This document shows, piece after piece, positions 8,191 to 17,184 of a stretch of DNA of 64,000 nt. Source of the stretch: Cyclobacteriaceae bacterium. Its GTDB lineage: Bacteria > Bacteroidota > Bacteroidia > Cytophagales > Cyclobacteriaceae. The translations under genes and the position numbers were made by a program. The stretch spans positions 1 to 64,000 of the forward strand of contig PXCO01000403.1 of assembly GCA_003565295.1 (NCBI GenBank). The letters run 5' to 3'. The notes beneath the pieces were generated by a model. The model did no database searches, was not told where the DNA came from, and saw only the letters and a list, made by a program, of their open reading frames with translations. Position 1 is the first letter of the stretch. Each line of letters starts with the position of its first letter.

Positions 8191-8865
8191 TTATAGTTTC
8201 ACCGTGCCGGCCACATGCTTTTCCCAGAGGAAAATCAATTCACTGAGCATCATAGCGGTGGCTCCCCATACCACCTCCCCCTGTATATCAAAATAGGGTG
8301 CTTGGATGACTTGGCCATTTGCAAGCTCTATTTCTTTTTTCTTTCTAACGGCCTTATTCACCAATCTTTTAAAATCGCATATGATCAAACGATCGACCTC
8401 TCTGGGATCCGGGGCAAATTCCGGCGTATAACTCACATAACCAAGATAGGGGTAAACGGTAAAATTAGAAGGGGGGATATAAAGCTTGGATAGTCCCCCT
8501 AAAACCAGAATATCATCAGCGTTTACCCCCAGTTCTTCCCCTGTTTCCCTAAGTGCGGTCGCCTGCAAATCAGCATCACCATTTTCAAATTTGCCCCCTG
8601 GCAGACTTATCTGGCCGCTATGTACCCCCTCATAAATTGGTCTTTTGATAAATGGCAACAGGCAATTGTCTCCATCCGGATAAAGCAAAAACAACACTGC
8701 CCCTTTTCTCGTACTGATTTGTTCTTTGATCGCAAACCTTTCCTCTTCCAATGGAAGCGGTGCCATTGGCAATTGTCCCTCCATTCCAGGAAGGCTGATA
8801 CGGAACATATCCTCCAAATGTGCCAATATCTTTTTGAATTCCTCCTGCTTTCTGGGTACCTTCAT
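8191..8865 (-). CDS. Nudix hydrolase, CoA pyrophosphatase type
   Basis: Contains a Nudix box (GGKFENGDADLQ.. followed by RETGEELG) preceded by HSGQISLPGG. The latter matches the UPF0035 motif that marks CoA pyrophosphatases (NudL/PCD1 group), which cleave CoA to phosphopantetheine and 3',5'-ADP. At 224 residues it has normal length. The ATG start at 8865 is clear. It stands alone, convergent with the M56 gene and divergent from aceK. Confidence 0.85.
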   Translation of the reverse strand: MKVPRKQEEFKKILAHLEDMFRISLPGMEGQLPMAPLPLEEERFAIKEQISTRKGAVLFLLYPDGDNCLLPFIKRPIYEGVHSGQISLPGGKFENGDADLQATALRETGEELGVNADDILVLGGLSKLYIPPSNFTVYPYLGYVSYTPEFAPDPREVDRLIICDFKRLVNKAVRKKKEIELANGQVIQAPYFDIQGEVVWGATAMMLSELIFLWEKHVAGTVKL

Positions 8866-8960
8866 TCATCCACCTATTCAATCGGTTCTGTTCCCGGGTA
8901 TGTAAAAACTATAGCTCACTACCCTATACTATACCACTATAAAGGATAAAAAGTTCTTTT

Positions 8961-8997
8961 AAAAAAAAAAAGGTCTGAACAATGCTCAAACCTTTTT
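8961..8997. terminator. terminator-like hairpin with A- and T-tracts
   Basis: AGGT.TGA / TCA.ACCT imperfect stem (8971-8993), flanked by at least ten A's on the left and five T's on the right, the form of a bidirectional terminator. Its position is odd: it lies between the divergent starts of the Nudix gene and aceK, so no known gene ends there. A promoter-like pair (TTG 9054-9056, 18 bases, CATTTTTG 9075-9082) lies downstream of it, so it probably insulates aceK rather than attenuating it. The rest of 8866-9172 shows no gene. Confidence 0.5.
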
Positions 8998-9172
8998 CAC
9001 TTATCAAACCTATTAAACCTATTGGGCTTATTCATAAAAATGAATAAACTTGGTTGAAATTTACGTAATAATTCCATTTTTGCAAAAACACTTTTATGCG
9101 ATTTGTTTTCTTGAAGTATATGCGGTAACCCAAACCGTAATAAAATGGTGTGAAAACTACAATAGAAACAAC

Positions 9173-10909
9173 ATGAATAACTCAGTTAATTCATTGATAA
9201 ATAATACCATAAGCGACATATATAAGGGGTTTTTAGCCTATATGAGCGCCTTTGAAAAATTAACCAAATTAGTTCCAAGAAATTTTAGCGAACGCAACTG
9301 GGATCAATTACAGGCCCTACACCGAAAACGGCTAAGGCTTTACAAGGATAAACTCGGGGTTACCATTGAAAAGTGCAGAACCCACCTTGGAAATCAGGCC
9401 TTCAGTAGAAAAATGTGGAGGGAGATAAAAAATGCGTTTTCGGAGCATATTTGTGATCAACCCGATCAGGAGTTGGCGGAATCGTATTACAATGCCGTTA
9501 TCCGAAAAACCTTTCCAGGCTTGGCAGTGGACGAAGAATTGATGTTCGTGTATCAGGCCTATAAAAGTTGTCATATCGAGCCATCAACAAGTCTTTTTAA
9601 TAATTACCCCCCAGGACTAGGCTTGAGAAAAATCTTTGAGCAAATCATGTTAGATTTTGACTTTGGTGCTCCCTTTTATGATAAGGAAGGAGATATAGAT
9701 TATCTGGTAAACGGGGTCAAGGAGATCATTCTCAGCAGGTATTCCACTACAAGGAACACTACAACACAGGTGTTAAAAAGTGTGTTTTACCGCAATAAAG
9801 CAGCATATTTGATTGGCCGCACCTATATTGGCAATAAATGGATGCCTTTCATCATACCGTTCGTCCACAATGAGAAAGGGGTATTTGCAGACACCCTTAT
9901 TTTTGATCCCAACATCATGAGTGGGATTTTCAGCTACACCAGGTCCTATTTTATGGCCGACATCAAAATTCCGGCTCAGGTGGTTTCCTTTCTTAATTCG
10001 GTGATCAAACACAAAAGACCTTATGAACTCTACAATGCCATAGGATTCAATAAGCATGGGAAAACAGAATTCTACAGGGATTTTTTGGAGCATCTTTCCC
10101 AAACCCATGACCAGTTTGTATTGGCACCCGGAATCAAGGGAATGGTGATGACCGTGTTCACGCTCCCCTCCTTTAACATTGTGTTCAAACTGATAAAGGA
10201 CCATTTTGATCCCCCAAAAAACATGACCCGGCAGCAAGTGAGAGAGAAATATAAGCTGGTTTCCCTACATGACCGGGTGGGAAGGATGGCGGATACACAC
10301 GAATTCGAATACTTTCATCTGCCCTTGGACAGGATTCACCCGGATTTGATGCAGGAACTCAAAAACACGGTAAACTCTTTGTTGGAGATCAAGGGAAATT
10401 ATTTAGTGATCAAACATTTATATATAGAACGTAGATTGACCCCACTTAACCTCTATTTAGAAGAGTGCAGCCTTGAGGAAGCCAAACAGATTGTAGAGGA
10501 TTATGGGGATGCCATCCTTCAATTGGCAAAGGCCAATATTTTCCCGGGAGATATGATGACAAAAAATTTTGGTGTAACCCGGCAAAAAAGGGTGATCTTT
10601 TATGATTATGATGAAATTGAGTTTTTGGTGGACATGAATTTCAGGGAAAAACCCAGGCCAAGCAGTTTTGAAGAAATTTATGCCGCTGAACCCTGGTACG
10701 ATATTGGCCCACAAGATGTGTTTCCAGAAGATTTTAAACGGTTTATGATAGGAAGACAGGATGTCAAGCAACACTTTTTTGAAGTCCACCGATCCCTATT
10801 TGACCCCTGCCATTGGAACGATATCAAACAAAAAATCCAAAAGGGGGAATTACTTCATGCATTTCCTTACCCAATGTCCATGAGGTTCAGGCCGGAAGAG
10901 GAAATCTGA
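9173..10909 (+). CDS. aceK: isocitrate dehydrogenase kinase/phosphatase
   Basis: AceK phosphorylates and dephosphorylates isocitrate dehydrogenase, setting the split of isocitrate between the TCA cycle and the glyoxylate shunt. The hallmark stretch FKLIKDHFDPPKNMTR...VREKYKLV is followed by HDRVGRMADT, very close to E. coli AceK. DYDEIEFL near residue 490 and PGDMMTKNFGV near 460 belong to the kinase-like active site. The frame is open 41 codons further upstream, but starting at ATG 9173 gives 578 residues, the same as the E. coli enzyme, and the expected N-terminus. Unlike in enteric bacteria it is not next to aceA/aceB, and no isocitrate dehydrogenase gene is in the window. Confidence 0.93.
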   Translation: MNNSVNSLINNTISDIYKGFLAYMSAFEKLTKLVPRNFSERNWDQLQALHRKRLRLYKDKLGVTIEKCRTHLGNQAFSRKMWREIKNAFSEHICDQPDQELAESYYNAVIRKTFPGLAVDEELMFVYQAYKSCHIEPSTSLFNNYPPGLGLRKIFEQIMLDFDFGAPFYDKEGDIDYLVNGVKEIILSRYSTTRNTTTQVLKSVFYRNKAAYLIGRTYIGNKWMPFIIPFVHNEKGVFADTLIFDPNIMSGIFSYTRSYFMADIKIPAQVVSFLNSVIKHKRPYELYNAIGFNKHGKTEFYRDFLEHLSQTHDQFVLAPGIKGMVMTVFTLPSFNIVFKLIKDHFDPPKNMTRQQVREKYKLVSLHDRVGRMADTHEFEYFHLPLDRIHPDLMQELKNTVNSLLEIKGNYLVIKHLYIERRLTPLNLYLEECSLEEAKQIVEDYGDAILQLAKANIFPGDMMTKNFGVTRQKRVIFYDYDEIEFLVDMNFREKPRPSSFEEIYAAEPWYDIGPQDVFPEDFKRFMIGRQDVKQHFFEVHRSLFDPCHWNDIKQKIQKGELLHAFPYPMSMRFRPEEEI

Positions 10910-10911
10910 TC

Positions 10912-11424
10912 TTAATCCTCATACCATCCTGCATACATAGGATAGTTACCTGCAATCCTTATGATCTCCGCGGTCATTTTGTCATCTGTCGTTTTCACCC
11001 TTTTAGCCGGCACCCCGGCATAGAGGCTGTTTTCTTCAATAACAGTGCCTGCCAATACCACTGCGCCTGCAGCTATTACCGAACCGCTGTGCACTACGGC
11101 CCCATCCATCACAATGGCACTCATTCCGATTAACACATTATCATAAATGGTACATCCGTGAACTATGGCACCATGTGCAATAGAAACATTGCTTCCAATA
11201 TAGGTAGCGGCTTTTTTGTAGGTGCAGTGTATAATTGCCCCATCTTGGACATTTGTTTTATCCCCTATACGGATTTCATGAACATCCCCCCGGATCACCG
11301 CATTGAACCAAACCGTGCAATCCTCTCCCAATTGGACATCGCCTGTTAGTGTGGCATTTTCTGCCAACCAGCATCCCCTGCCCCATTCCGGCATTTTTCC
11401 GTTTACTTTTTTTATCAAGGCCAT
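10912..11424 (-). CDS. gamma-carbonic anhydrase family protein (PaaY/YrdA-like)
   Basis: A left-handed beta-helix hexapeptide-repeat protein of 170 residues. The family pattern is intact: NAVIRGDVHEIRIGDKTNVQDGAIIH, then SIAHGAIVHGC, with His residues in the zinc-ligand positions, and GVPAKRVK at the end. Such trimers bind Zn or Fe and are carbonic anhydrase homologues, often of uncertain activity. The gene is convergent with aceK, with only two bases between stop codons. Confidence 0.88.
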   Translation of the reverse strand: MALIKKVNGKMPEWGRGCWLAENATLTGDVQLGEDCTVWFNAVIRGDVHEIRIGDKTNVQDGAIIHCTYKKAATYIGSNVSIAHGAIVHGCTIYDNVLIGMSAIVMDGAVVHSGSVIAAGAVVLAGTVIEENSLYAGVPAKRVKTTDDKMTAEIIRIAGNYPMYAGWYED

Positions 11425-11569
11425 AATCCCGAGGATAAAATTAAATTAATCGTTAATAAATTCCTTATTTTTATCAGCTTTTTTTAGGGTTAACATGAAC
11501 TTTTTGGCACGGCTTTAGTTTGCATGTATATTCATATAAAAACTGAACCTTAACAAAACACTATCGCAC

Positions 11570-12289
11570 ATGAAATTAATTAAATTTTCAGGATTGATGA
11601 TCGCCAGTTCACTGCTGATGTTTAGCTGTGGAGGCGGTGGAGACACTGTGGAAACTTCAGAGGCTGAAGAAGTAAAGGCCGGATCTGGTCAAACCCTGAC
11701 CATAGCGTCCGAATCCAGTAAGGTAAACTGGAGAGGCTACAAACCAAAAGGTCAGCACCATGGCATTATCCCTGTTACCGACGGTCAGTTGATGGTGGAA
11801 GGCAATTCCATTACCGGCGGCAGCTTTTCATTTGACATCACAAAGCTAGAGATACACGACCTCGAAGAAGGTTCTGAAAACCATGGTAAGCTTTTTGGAC
11901 ATTTGCAATCCGATGATTTCTTTGATGCTGCTAACCATCCTGAGGCAAGGTTTGAAATCACGGGAATTGAGCCGTTCAGCGCTGATGAAATTGAAGACAA
12001 GGATGAATACGAGACGGAAAACACCCCTAAAAGTTCTTCCGAACTTGCACCAAGTAGCCCCACCCATTGGGTAAAAGGCAATTTGACGATGAGGGGAACC
12101 ACCAAGAACATCAAATTCCCTGCACATGTGTCTATCAATGACTCTGTGGTGGAAGCCAAAGCAGGATTCAATATCGATAGAACGGAATGGGGATTGTCTT
12201 ACAATGATGAAGGAAATGTGATCGACAGGGCCAAGGACCAATTCATCTACAATTCCGTAAGTGTGGAATTTGACATCAAAGCAAACTAA
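11570..12289 (+). CDS. YceI-like lipoprotein
   Basis: A lipoprotein signal (LLMFSC) with glycines and acidic residues after the Cys leads into a YceI domain (SKVNWRGYKPKGQHHGII ... GGSFSFDITKLEI ... GNLTMRGTTKNIKFPA). YceI proteins are lipocalin-like beta-barrels that bind isoprenoid or other hydrophobic ligands. An insertion rich in Glu/Asp and Ser (about residues 140-165) is visible. A strong terminator follows directly, so it is monocistronic. Confidence 0.88.
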   Translation: MKLIKFSGLMIASSLLMFSCGGGGDTVETSEAEEVKAGSGQTLTIASESSKVNWRGYKPKGQHHGIIPVTDGQLMVEGNSITGGSFSFDITKLEIHDLEEGSENHGKLFGHLQSDDFFDAANHPEARFEITGIEPFSADEIEDKDEYETENTPKSSSELAPSSPTHWVKGNLTMRGTTKNIKFPAHVSINDSVVEAKAGFNIDRTEWGLSYNDEGNVIDRAKDQFIYNSVSVEFDIKAN

Positions 12290-12310
12290 TACTGACTTTA
12301 GCTATAATGA

Positions 12311-12341
12311 AAAGAGGGGGTTGTTTTCACCCCCTTTTTTT
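12311..12341 (+). terminator. rho-independent terminator after the YceI-like gene
   Basis: GGGGG (12316-12320) / CCCCC (12330-12334) stem with a 9-base loop followed by seven T's, 22 bases after the stop codon. Confidence 0.85.
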
Positions 12342-12361
12342 ATGTAGTTTTAGGGGTAAAT

Positions 12362-13627
12362 ATGTTTAGTTGTTCACAAAAGTTGGAATGGAGCGAAGGC
12401 TTACCTCAAAAGACCCTCAACTGGGCCTGCCAAACCTTTCCGTATGTAGCCTATTTTTGCCCTAAGGACATGGGTCACCCAGGGGGAGCTTTTGAGCACA
12501 TCTTGTTTGCCGGCTCTGAGCAGTTGACCAATTTGTTGGATCAGGCCGCTGATGGATGTTATAAGGTGGGCATAGTGGGATATGATCAAAAAAATCAATA
12601 TGAGCAATTAAAAAGCGAGAACCCAATACTGATTGATTTGCCCCAACAGTTTTTTTTTAAGCCATCATTTTGCCTTAAGTTTTTCCAAGATCAAAAATCC
12701 GCTCATTTATTTTCTGAGCATCCAGTGGATGCCGGAGAGTTACTTTCCATGTCCCCGATAAACACAAATAACTTCGCCAGTGGTATCCGTCTACGTTCCC
12801 ACCTGAAAGAATCCGATTACCTTTCCAATGTCAAGAAAATACAAGACCATATCCAACAGGGCGATGTTTATGAATTAAATTACTGCCAGGCCTTCAGCGG
12901 CACCTTTTCTCACATGAACACTTTATCCCTTTATGAGAAACTGGCTAAAAAATCACCTATGCCCTTCAGTGCCTATTTTAAAATTGGCCATCAGGTTATG
13001 GTAAGTGCATCCCCTGAACGGTTCTTAAAAAAGCAGGGTAATGTATTGACCACTCAGCCCATAAAGGGCACCAAACCAAGGGGCCAAAATCCCAAGAAAG
13101 ACGATGCCCTAGTGGCCCAACTAAGAGAAAGCGAAAAGGAAAAGGCGGAAAACCTTATGATCGTGGACCTGATGAGGAATGACCTTTCCAAGGTTTGCGA
13201 AGTGGGCAGCGTGAGGGTGGATGAACTTTTTGGCATTTATAGATTCAAACAGGTTTCGCAAATGATATCCACTGTCTCTGGTGAACTTAAGCCAAGGGTT
13301 ACCCTGGGGGAAATTTTCAAGGCCACTTTCCCTATGGGAAGTATGACAGGCGCACCTAAGATACGCGCCATGGAATTAATCGATGAATTTGAAAATTTCA
13401 GAAGAGGATGGTTTTCCGGTGCCTTTGGGTATGTGACCCCCTCCAATGATTTTGACTTTAGTGTAGTGATTCGAAGTATTTTCTTGGATTTGCTCAGCCA
13501 ATCTATGTATTTTGCGGTCGGAAGCGCCATCACCTCTGACGCCATACCCGATGAGGAGTATCGGGAATGCCTTCTAAAGGCAAAGGCCATACAAGAGGTG
13601 CTTAAGGAGTCGAAACAATACCACTAG
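12362..13627 (+). CDS. pabB: aminodeoxychorismate synthase component I
   Basis: A chorismate-utilising enzyme domain: TTQPIKGTKPRG, DLMRNDLSKVCEVGSV and GSMTGAPKIRAMELIDEFE are the family signatures. The Lys in PIKGT is the residue seen in PabB-type enzymes (TrpE has PIAGT), which argues for aminodeoxychorismate synthase, the folate branch, over anthranilate synthase. At 421 residues it is of PabB length. No glutaminase (PabA) or lyase (PabC) gene is adjacent. It is followed by gdhA, 69 bp on. Confidence 0.83.
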   Translation: MFSCSQKLEWSEGLPQKTLNWACQTFPYVAYFCPKDMGHPGGAFEHILFAGSEQLTNLLDQAADGCYKVGIVGYDQKNQYEQLKSENPILIDLPQQFFFKPSFCLKFFQDQKSAHLFSEHPVDAGELLSMSPINTNNFASGIRLRSHLKESDYLSNVKKIQDHIQQGDVYELNYCQAFSGTFSHMNTLSLYEKLAKKSPMPFSAYFKIGHQVMVSASPERFLKKQGNVLTTQPIKGTKPRGQNPKKDDALVAQLRESEKEKAENLMIVDLMRNDLSKVCEVGSVRVDELFGIYRFKQVSQMISTVSGELKPRVTLGEIFKATFPMGSMTGAPKIRAMELIDEFENFRRGWFSGAFGYVTPSNDFDFSVVIRSIFLDLLSQSMYFAVGSAITSDAIPDEEYRECLLKAKAIQEVLKESKQYH

Positions 13628-13696
13628 CCTAACCCATCTGTTTTACCTAGTCTTTCTACCACTACTTCCACTCTTTTTATTACGCTAAACTTTCTT

Positions 13697-15046
13697 ATGA
13701 AAAACTTAAAAAGCACCCTAGAGAACATCCGTAAAAAAAACCCGGGTGAAAACGAGTTCATCCAAGCTGTATCTGAAGTTTTTGAAACCATCTCCCCACT
13801 ATTAAATGATGAGGATTCTTGGTTTGAGCAACGCATCCCCGAGCGAATGGCTGAACCGGAACGTATCATCACTTTCAAGGTTACCTGGACGAACGACAAG
13901 AATCAGGTGCAGGTGAACAGGGGGTTCAGGGTGCAGATGAATTCTGCGCTTGGTCCTTACAAAGGAGGGCTCAGGTTCCATCCCAGCACCAATTTGAGCA
14001 TTTTGAAATTTCTTGCTTTTGAACAAACCTTCAAAAACTCCCTTACCGGCCTCCCTCTGGGTGCGGGCAAGGGAGGAGCGGATTTTGACCCCAAGGGAAA
14101 ATCTGAGGCAGAAGTGATGAGATTCTGCCAAGCCTGGATGCAGGAGGCCCATAAGTATTTGGGACAATTCACGGACATCCCTGCCGGGGATATTGGTGTG
14201 GGGGAAAGGGAAATCGGCTATCTTTTTGGAGCCTATAAAAAAATCACCAACCGCTTTGAAGGTACCCTCACCGGAAAAGGTATAGACTATGGCGGATCGC
14301 ACCTTAGACCTGAGGCCACCGGTTATGGCCTTATCCATTTTGCCCAAAACATGCTGGAATCCATCAATGAAATCCTGGATAAAAAAGTGTGCCTGGTTTC
14401 CGGTGCCGGAAATGTATCCCAGTTTGCCATTGAAAAACTACTGGAAGAAGGAGCCAAAGTGGTGGCATTTTCTGATTCTTCTGGATTTATCCATGATAAG
14501 GACGGGATAGATGAAGAAAAACTCGCATTTCTAAAAAACCTCAAAAATGTGAAGAGAGAAGGCATTGAATTGTACGCTAACAAATTCAAATCCGCTAAAT
14601 TCTATAAAGGTAAAAACAAGTCACTTTGGGAAATAGATGCTGATTGCGCATTTCCCTGCGCCACACAAAATGAAGTGGACAAGGAGGATGTAAAGGCAAT
14701 GGTGAAGAACAAAGTAATGCTATTGGCCGAAGGCGCCAATATGCCCTTGAACCAAGAGGCAATAGATGCTATCCAGACTTCAAAAATCCTTTATGGCCCT
14801 GGCAAGGCTTCCAATGCCGGAGGGGTGGCCATATCTGGATTGGAGATGACGCAAAACAGAATGGGAAGGCAATGGAGCAAACTGGAAATGGAGCAGGAGC
14901 TTCGCATCATGATGAGAAATATACATACCCATTGTATAGACAGTATTCGGCAATACGAGCTCAAAGAAGGGGATTACCTAACGGGTGCCAATATTTATGG
15001 CTTCAAAAAAGTGGGGAAAGCGATGATTGCCCAAGGTATTGTATAA
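13697..15046 (+). CDS. gdhA: NADP-specific glutamate dehydrogenase
   Basis: Catalyses reductive amination of 2-oxoglutarate to glutamate. The PLGAGKGGADFDPKGKS motif with the catalytic Lys region, PAGDIGVG, and the Rossmann motif VSGAGNVSQFA are all intact, as is the hexameric GDH C-terminus (ISGLEMTQN). At 449 residues it is of the expected size for the small hexameric NADP-dependent class. ATG start at 13697. Confidence 0.95.
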   Translation: MKNLKSTLENIRKKNPGENEFIQAVSEVFETISPLLNDEDSWFEQRIPERMAEPERIITFKVTWTNDKNQVQVNRGFRVQMNSALGPYKGGLRFHPSTNLSILKFLAFEQTFKNSLTGLPLGAGKGGADFDPKGKSEAEVMRFCQAWMQEAHKYLGQFTDIPAGDIGVGEREIGYLFGAYKKITNRFEGTLTGKGIDYGGSHLRPEATGYGLIHFAQNMLESINEILDKKVCLVSGAGNVSQFAIEKLLEEGAKVVAFSDSSGFIHDKDGIDEEKLAFLKNLKNVKREGIELYANKFKSAKFYKGKNKSLWEIDADCAFPCATQNEVDKEDVKAMVKNKVMLLAEGANMPLNQEAIDAIQTSKILYGPGKASNAGGVAISGLEMTQNRMGRQWSKLEMEQELRIMMRNIHTHCIDSIRQYELKEGDYLTGANIYGFKKVGKAMIAQGIV

Positions 15047-15077
15047 AAAAAGCGGCCAAAATTGGCCGCTTTTTTTA
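15044..15077. terminator. bidirectional terminator between gdhA and the NlpE-like gene
   Basis: AGCGGCCAA/TTGGCCGCT, a perfect 9-bp stem (15051-15070) with a 2-base centre, flanked by a seven-A tract and a T-tract, lies between two convergent genes. Confidence 0.92.
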
Positions 15078-15080
15078 ATT

Positions 15081-15575
15081 TTATTCATCTGCTTCTCTTA
15101 ACTCCAACGTGTAGTCGTAATCGTTATCCACTCCTTCGTCCAGGGCCTGCATATCTTCTCCAAGCATGGTAATAGACCTGTCCTCGTTCAACACGAAGTA
15201 TCGGGGTTCATTGGTCCCGGGGTTTAATTGGTATAAGGTTGCATCCCTGTCCCTCCCATGTCCGGAAATAATGGTGTAGTTACCTTCCACTTCTTCTTCG
15301 GTATCACCCGCAGGGGTGTTGTTATATTCCATTATCAACCTGTAATCAGGGGTCACTTCATTTTCATCGTGCTCCAACCATAGTTCAACGGAGATGTAAT
15401 CACAATCCAAACAAGGGATATTTCCCTCATACACCACCCAGTCAGGAGTAATATCAGACCTTAAATCTTCTACCGTTTCCTCTACCTCCTCTATGATCTC
15501 GGAACCTTCCCTTTCAGCCGGCCCACAGGCAATGGCGAAAGTCAAAATACCTGAAAATAACATTAACTTGTTCAT
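15081..15575 (-). CDS. NlpE-like lipoprotein
   Basis: A lipobox (TFAIACG) is followed by an acidic linker and a domain with GNIPCLDCDYISVELWL, the CxxC-containing opening of the NlpE N-terminal barrel. In E. coli NlpE senses surface contact and copper through Cpx; here only the domain is shared. It is 164 residues long, so the second OB-type domain of E. coli NlpE is absent. It is convergent with gdhA and shares the terminator. Confidence 0.75.
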   Translation of the reverse strand: MNKLMLFSGILTFAIACGPAEREGSEIIEEVEETVEDLRSDITPDWVVYEGNIPCLDCDYISVELWLEHDENEVTPDYRLIMEYNNTPAGDTEEEVEGNYTIISGHGRDRDATLYQLNPGTNEPRYFVLNEDRSITMLGEDMQALDEGVDNDYDYTLELREADE

Positions 15576-15855
15576 GATATAACGCTGATTTAGTTTCGTT
15601 TAATTCTAGATACTTAAATTAAAACAATATTTATGCCAAGACCAGAAAGCCCTAGCATGCGAAAAAACCTGGATTCCAGTGGATATAGATCCTTACTATT
15701 TATAAAAGGTTAACCTATTTATGCACACGCTTACATAAGGACAAGTTGAAGATGTGAAAAAACGAACCCTATTTCGGCCGGAATTGTCCAGCCCTTTCCA
15801 ACGTCTTAGGGTTAAAAATGGAATCGGGTAATTATTTTTTCAGTTATCTTCGTAA

Positions 15856-16926
15856 GTGTTGGAGAGAAAAATCATACATATTGATATGGATGCCTTTTTC
15901 GCATCTGTGGAGCAGCTTGACGACCCCTCCCTAAAAGGAAAGCCGGTGGCAGTGGGCGGAAATAAGGAGCGCGGGGTGGTGGCAGCAGCCAGCTATGAGG
16001 CCAGAAAATATGGTGTGCGCTCTGCCATGTCATCAAAAATGGCCGCACAAAAATGCCCGGAATTGCAATTCGTAAAGCCCAGGTTCTCCAGGTATAAGGA
16101 ACTTTCAGGGATAATCCGGGAGATTTTCTTCGAATATACCGATCTGATGGAACCCCTTTCCCTGGACGAAGCCTTTTTGGATGTTACGGAAAACAAGGTG
16201 GGAAACCCTAGCGCCACCTTGATTGCTAAAGAGATTCGGGCCAAAATTCAGGAAAAAACAGGGCTAACGGCCTCTGCCGGTGTCTCCTACAATAAATTTT
16301 TGGCCAAAGTGGCCTCTGACCTCAACAAGCCCAATGGACAAGCGGTAATCCCCCCTGATAAGGCACTGGAATTTTTAGAGCGATTGCCCATTGAAAAATT
16401 CTTTGGCATTGGGAAGGTAACTGCAGAGAAAATGCATAAGCTGGGAATATACACCGGCGCTCATTTAAAGGCCTTTACCTTGGAGTTTTTGGTGCAGAGA
16501 TTTGGAAAGGCAGGAAGGCATTATTACGACATAGTAAGGGGTATCCACCTCAGTGAGGTCAAACCTCACAGGATCAGGAAATCAATAAGTGTGGAGCGGA
16601 CTTTTGAAAAAGACCTGCAAGAAGAAACACTTCTAAAGAAAGCCATAAATAAACTATGTGAGGAATTGCAGGCAAGGTGTAGGCAGCAACAGCTTCGGGG
16701 GAGGACGCTTACCTTGAAAATTAAATACAAGGATTTTTCCCAGATAACCAGAAGCAAAAGTTTTGAGACCCTTATTGATATTGGGGAGGTAAATCCATTG
16801 GCCATTGAGTTATTATTGCAGCATCCCTTATCCATGCATGTCAGGTTATTGGGTATAGGCATCAGTAACCTGGAAAGCAATGATCTTGACAATGGGAAAC
16901 AACTCAGCATCCCCTATCCAGGGTAA
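15856..16926 (+). CDS. dinB: DNA polymerase IV (Y family)
   Basis: A translesion polymerase. Catalytic carboxylates lie in IDMDAFFASVEQ and SLDEAFLDVT; SAGVSYNKFLAKVASDLNKPNG and the helix-hairpin-helix region FFGIGKVTAEKM follow. At 356 residues it is normal length. The start must be GTG 15856 or TTG 15859, as no ATG precedes the conserved RKIIHIDMD. A TATCTTCG element (15845-15852), one mismatch from the -7 consensus, sits just upstream, so the mRNA may have almost no leader. No canonical beta-clamp tail was checked. Confidence 0.93.
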   Translation: MLERKIIHIDMDAFFASVEQLDDPSLKGKPVAVGGNKERGVVAAASYEARKYGVRSAMSSKMAAQKCPELQFVKPRFSRYKELSGIIREIFFEYTDLMEPLSLDEAFLDVTENKVGNPSATLIAKEIRAKIQEKTGLTASAGVSYNKFLAKVASDLNKPNGQAVIPPDKALEFLERLPIEKFFGIGKVTAEKMHKLGIYTGAHLKAFTLEFLVQRFGKAGRHYYDIVRGIHLSEVKPHRIRKSISVERTFEKDLQEETLLKKAINKLCEELQARCRQQQLRGRTLTLKIKYKDFSQITRSKSFETLIDIGEVNPLAIELLLQHPLSMHVRLLGIGISNLESNDLDNGKQLSIPYPG

Positions 16927-16989
16927 GGGTTTGGCATTATTCTGGATAGAAGTTGATCGACAATCTTTTTCCATTTAACCAACAAATCT

Positions 16990-17181
16990 ATGAAAGTTGA
17001 AAAAAAATATTTTGAATTTGGGGTGAAGTATGGTGTGCCCCTGGCAGTCATTGGTGCGACCATAGCCATGAACAAATCCAAAGGGCTTGGTAATTTGGCG
17101 ATGCTTGCCATCACTACCCCCCTATTGCTAGGCTACGTTTACAGCCTTACCAAGATCAAACAAAACAATGAGGAACTTTAG
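16990..17181 (+). CDS. small membrane protein, unknown function
   Basis: A 63-residue protein starting MKVEKKYFEFGVKYG with one or two hydrophobic stretches (PLAVIGATIAM; NLAMLAITTPLLLGYVYSL) and a charged tail. It starts with an ATG 64 bp after dinB and ends 4 bp before the convergent tamL stop. Its composition looks like a real membrane protein, but I do not recognise a family. Confidence 0.55.
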   Translation: MKVEKKYFEFGVKYGVPLAVIGATIAMNKSKGLGNLAMLAITTPLLLGYVYSLTKIKQNNEEL

Positions 17182-17184
17182 TTT

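Noticed and set aside
15856-15862. Leaderless dinB transcript starting at GTG or TTG.
   Set aside because: The -7 element is a one-mismatch match with no -33 box, so the start site cannot be fixed from sequence alone.
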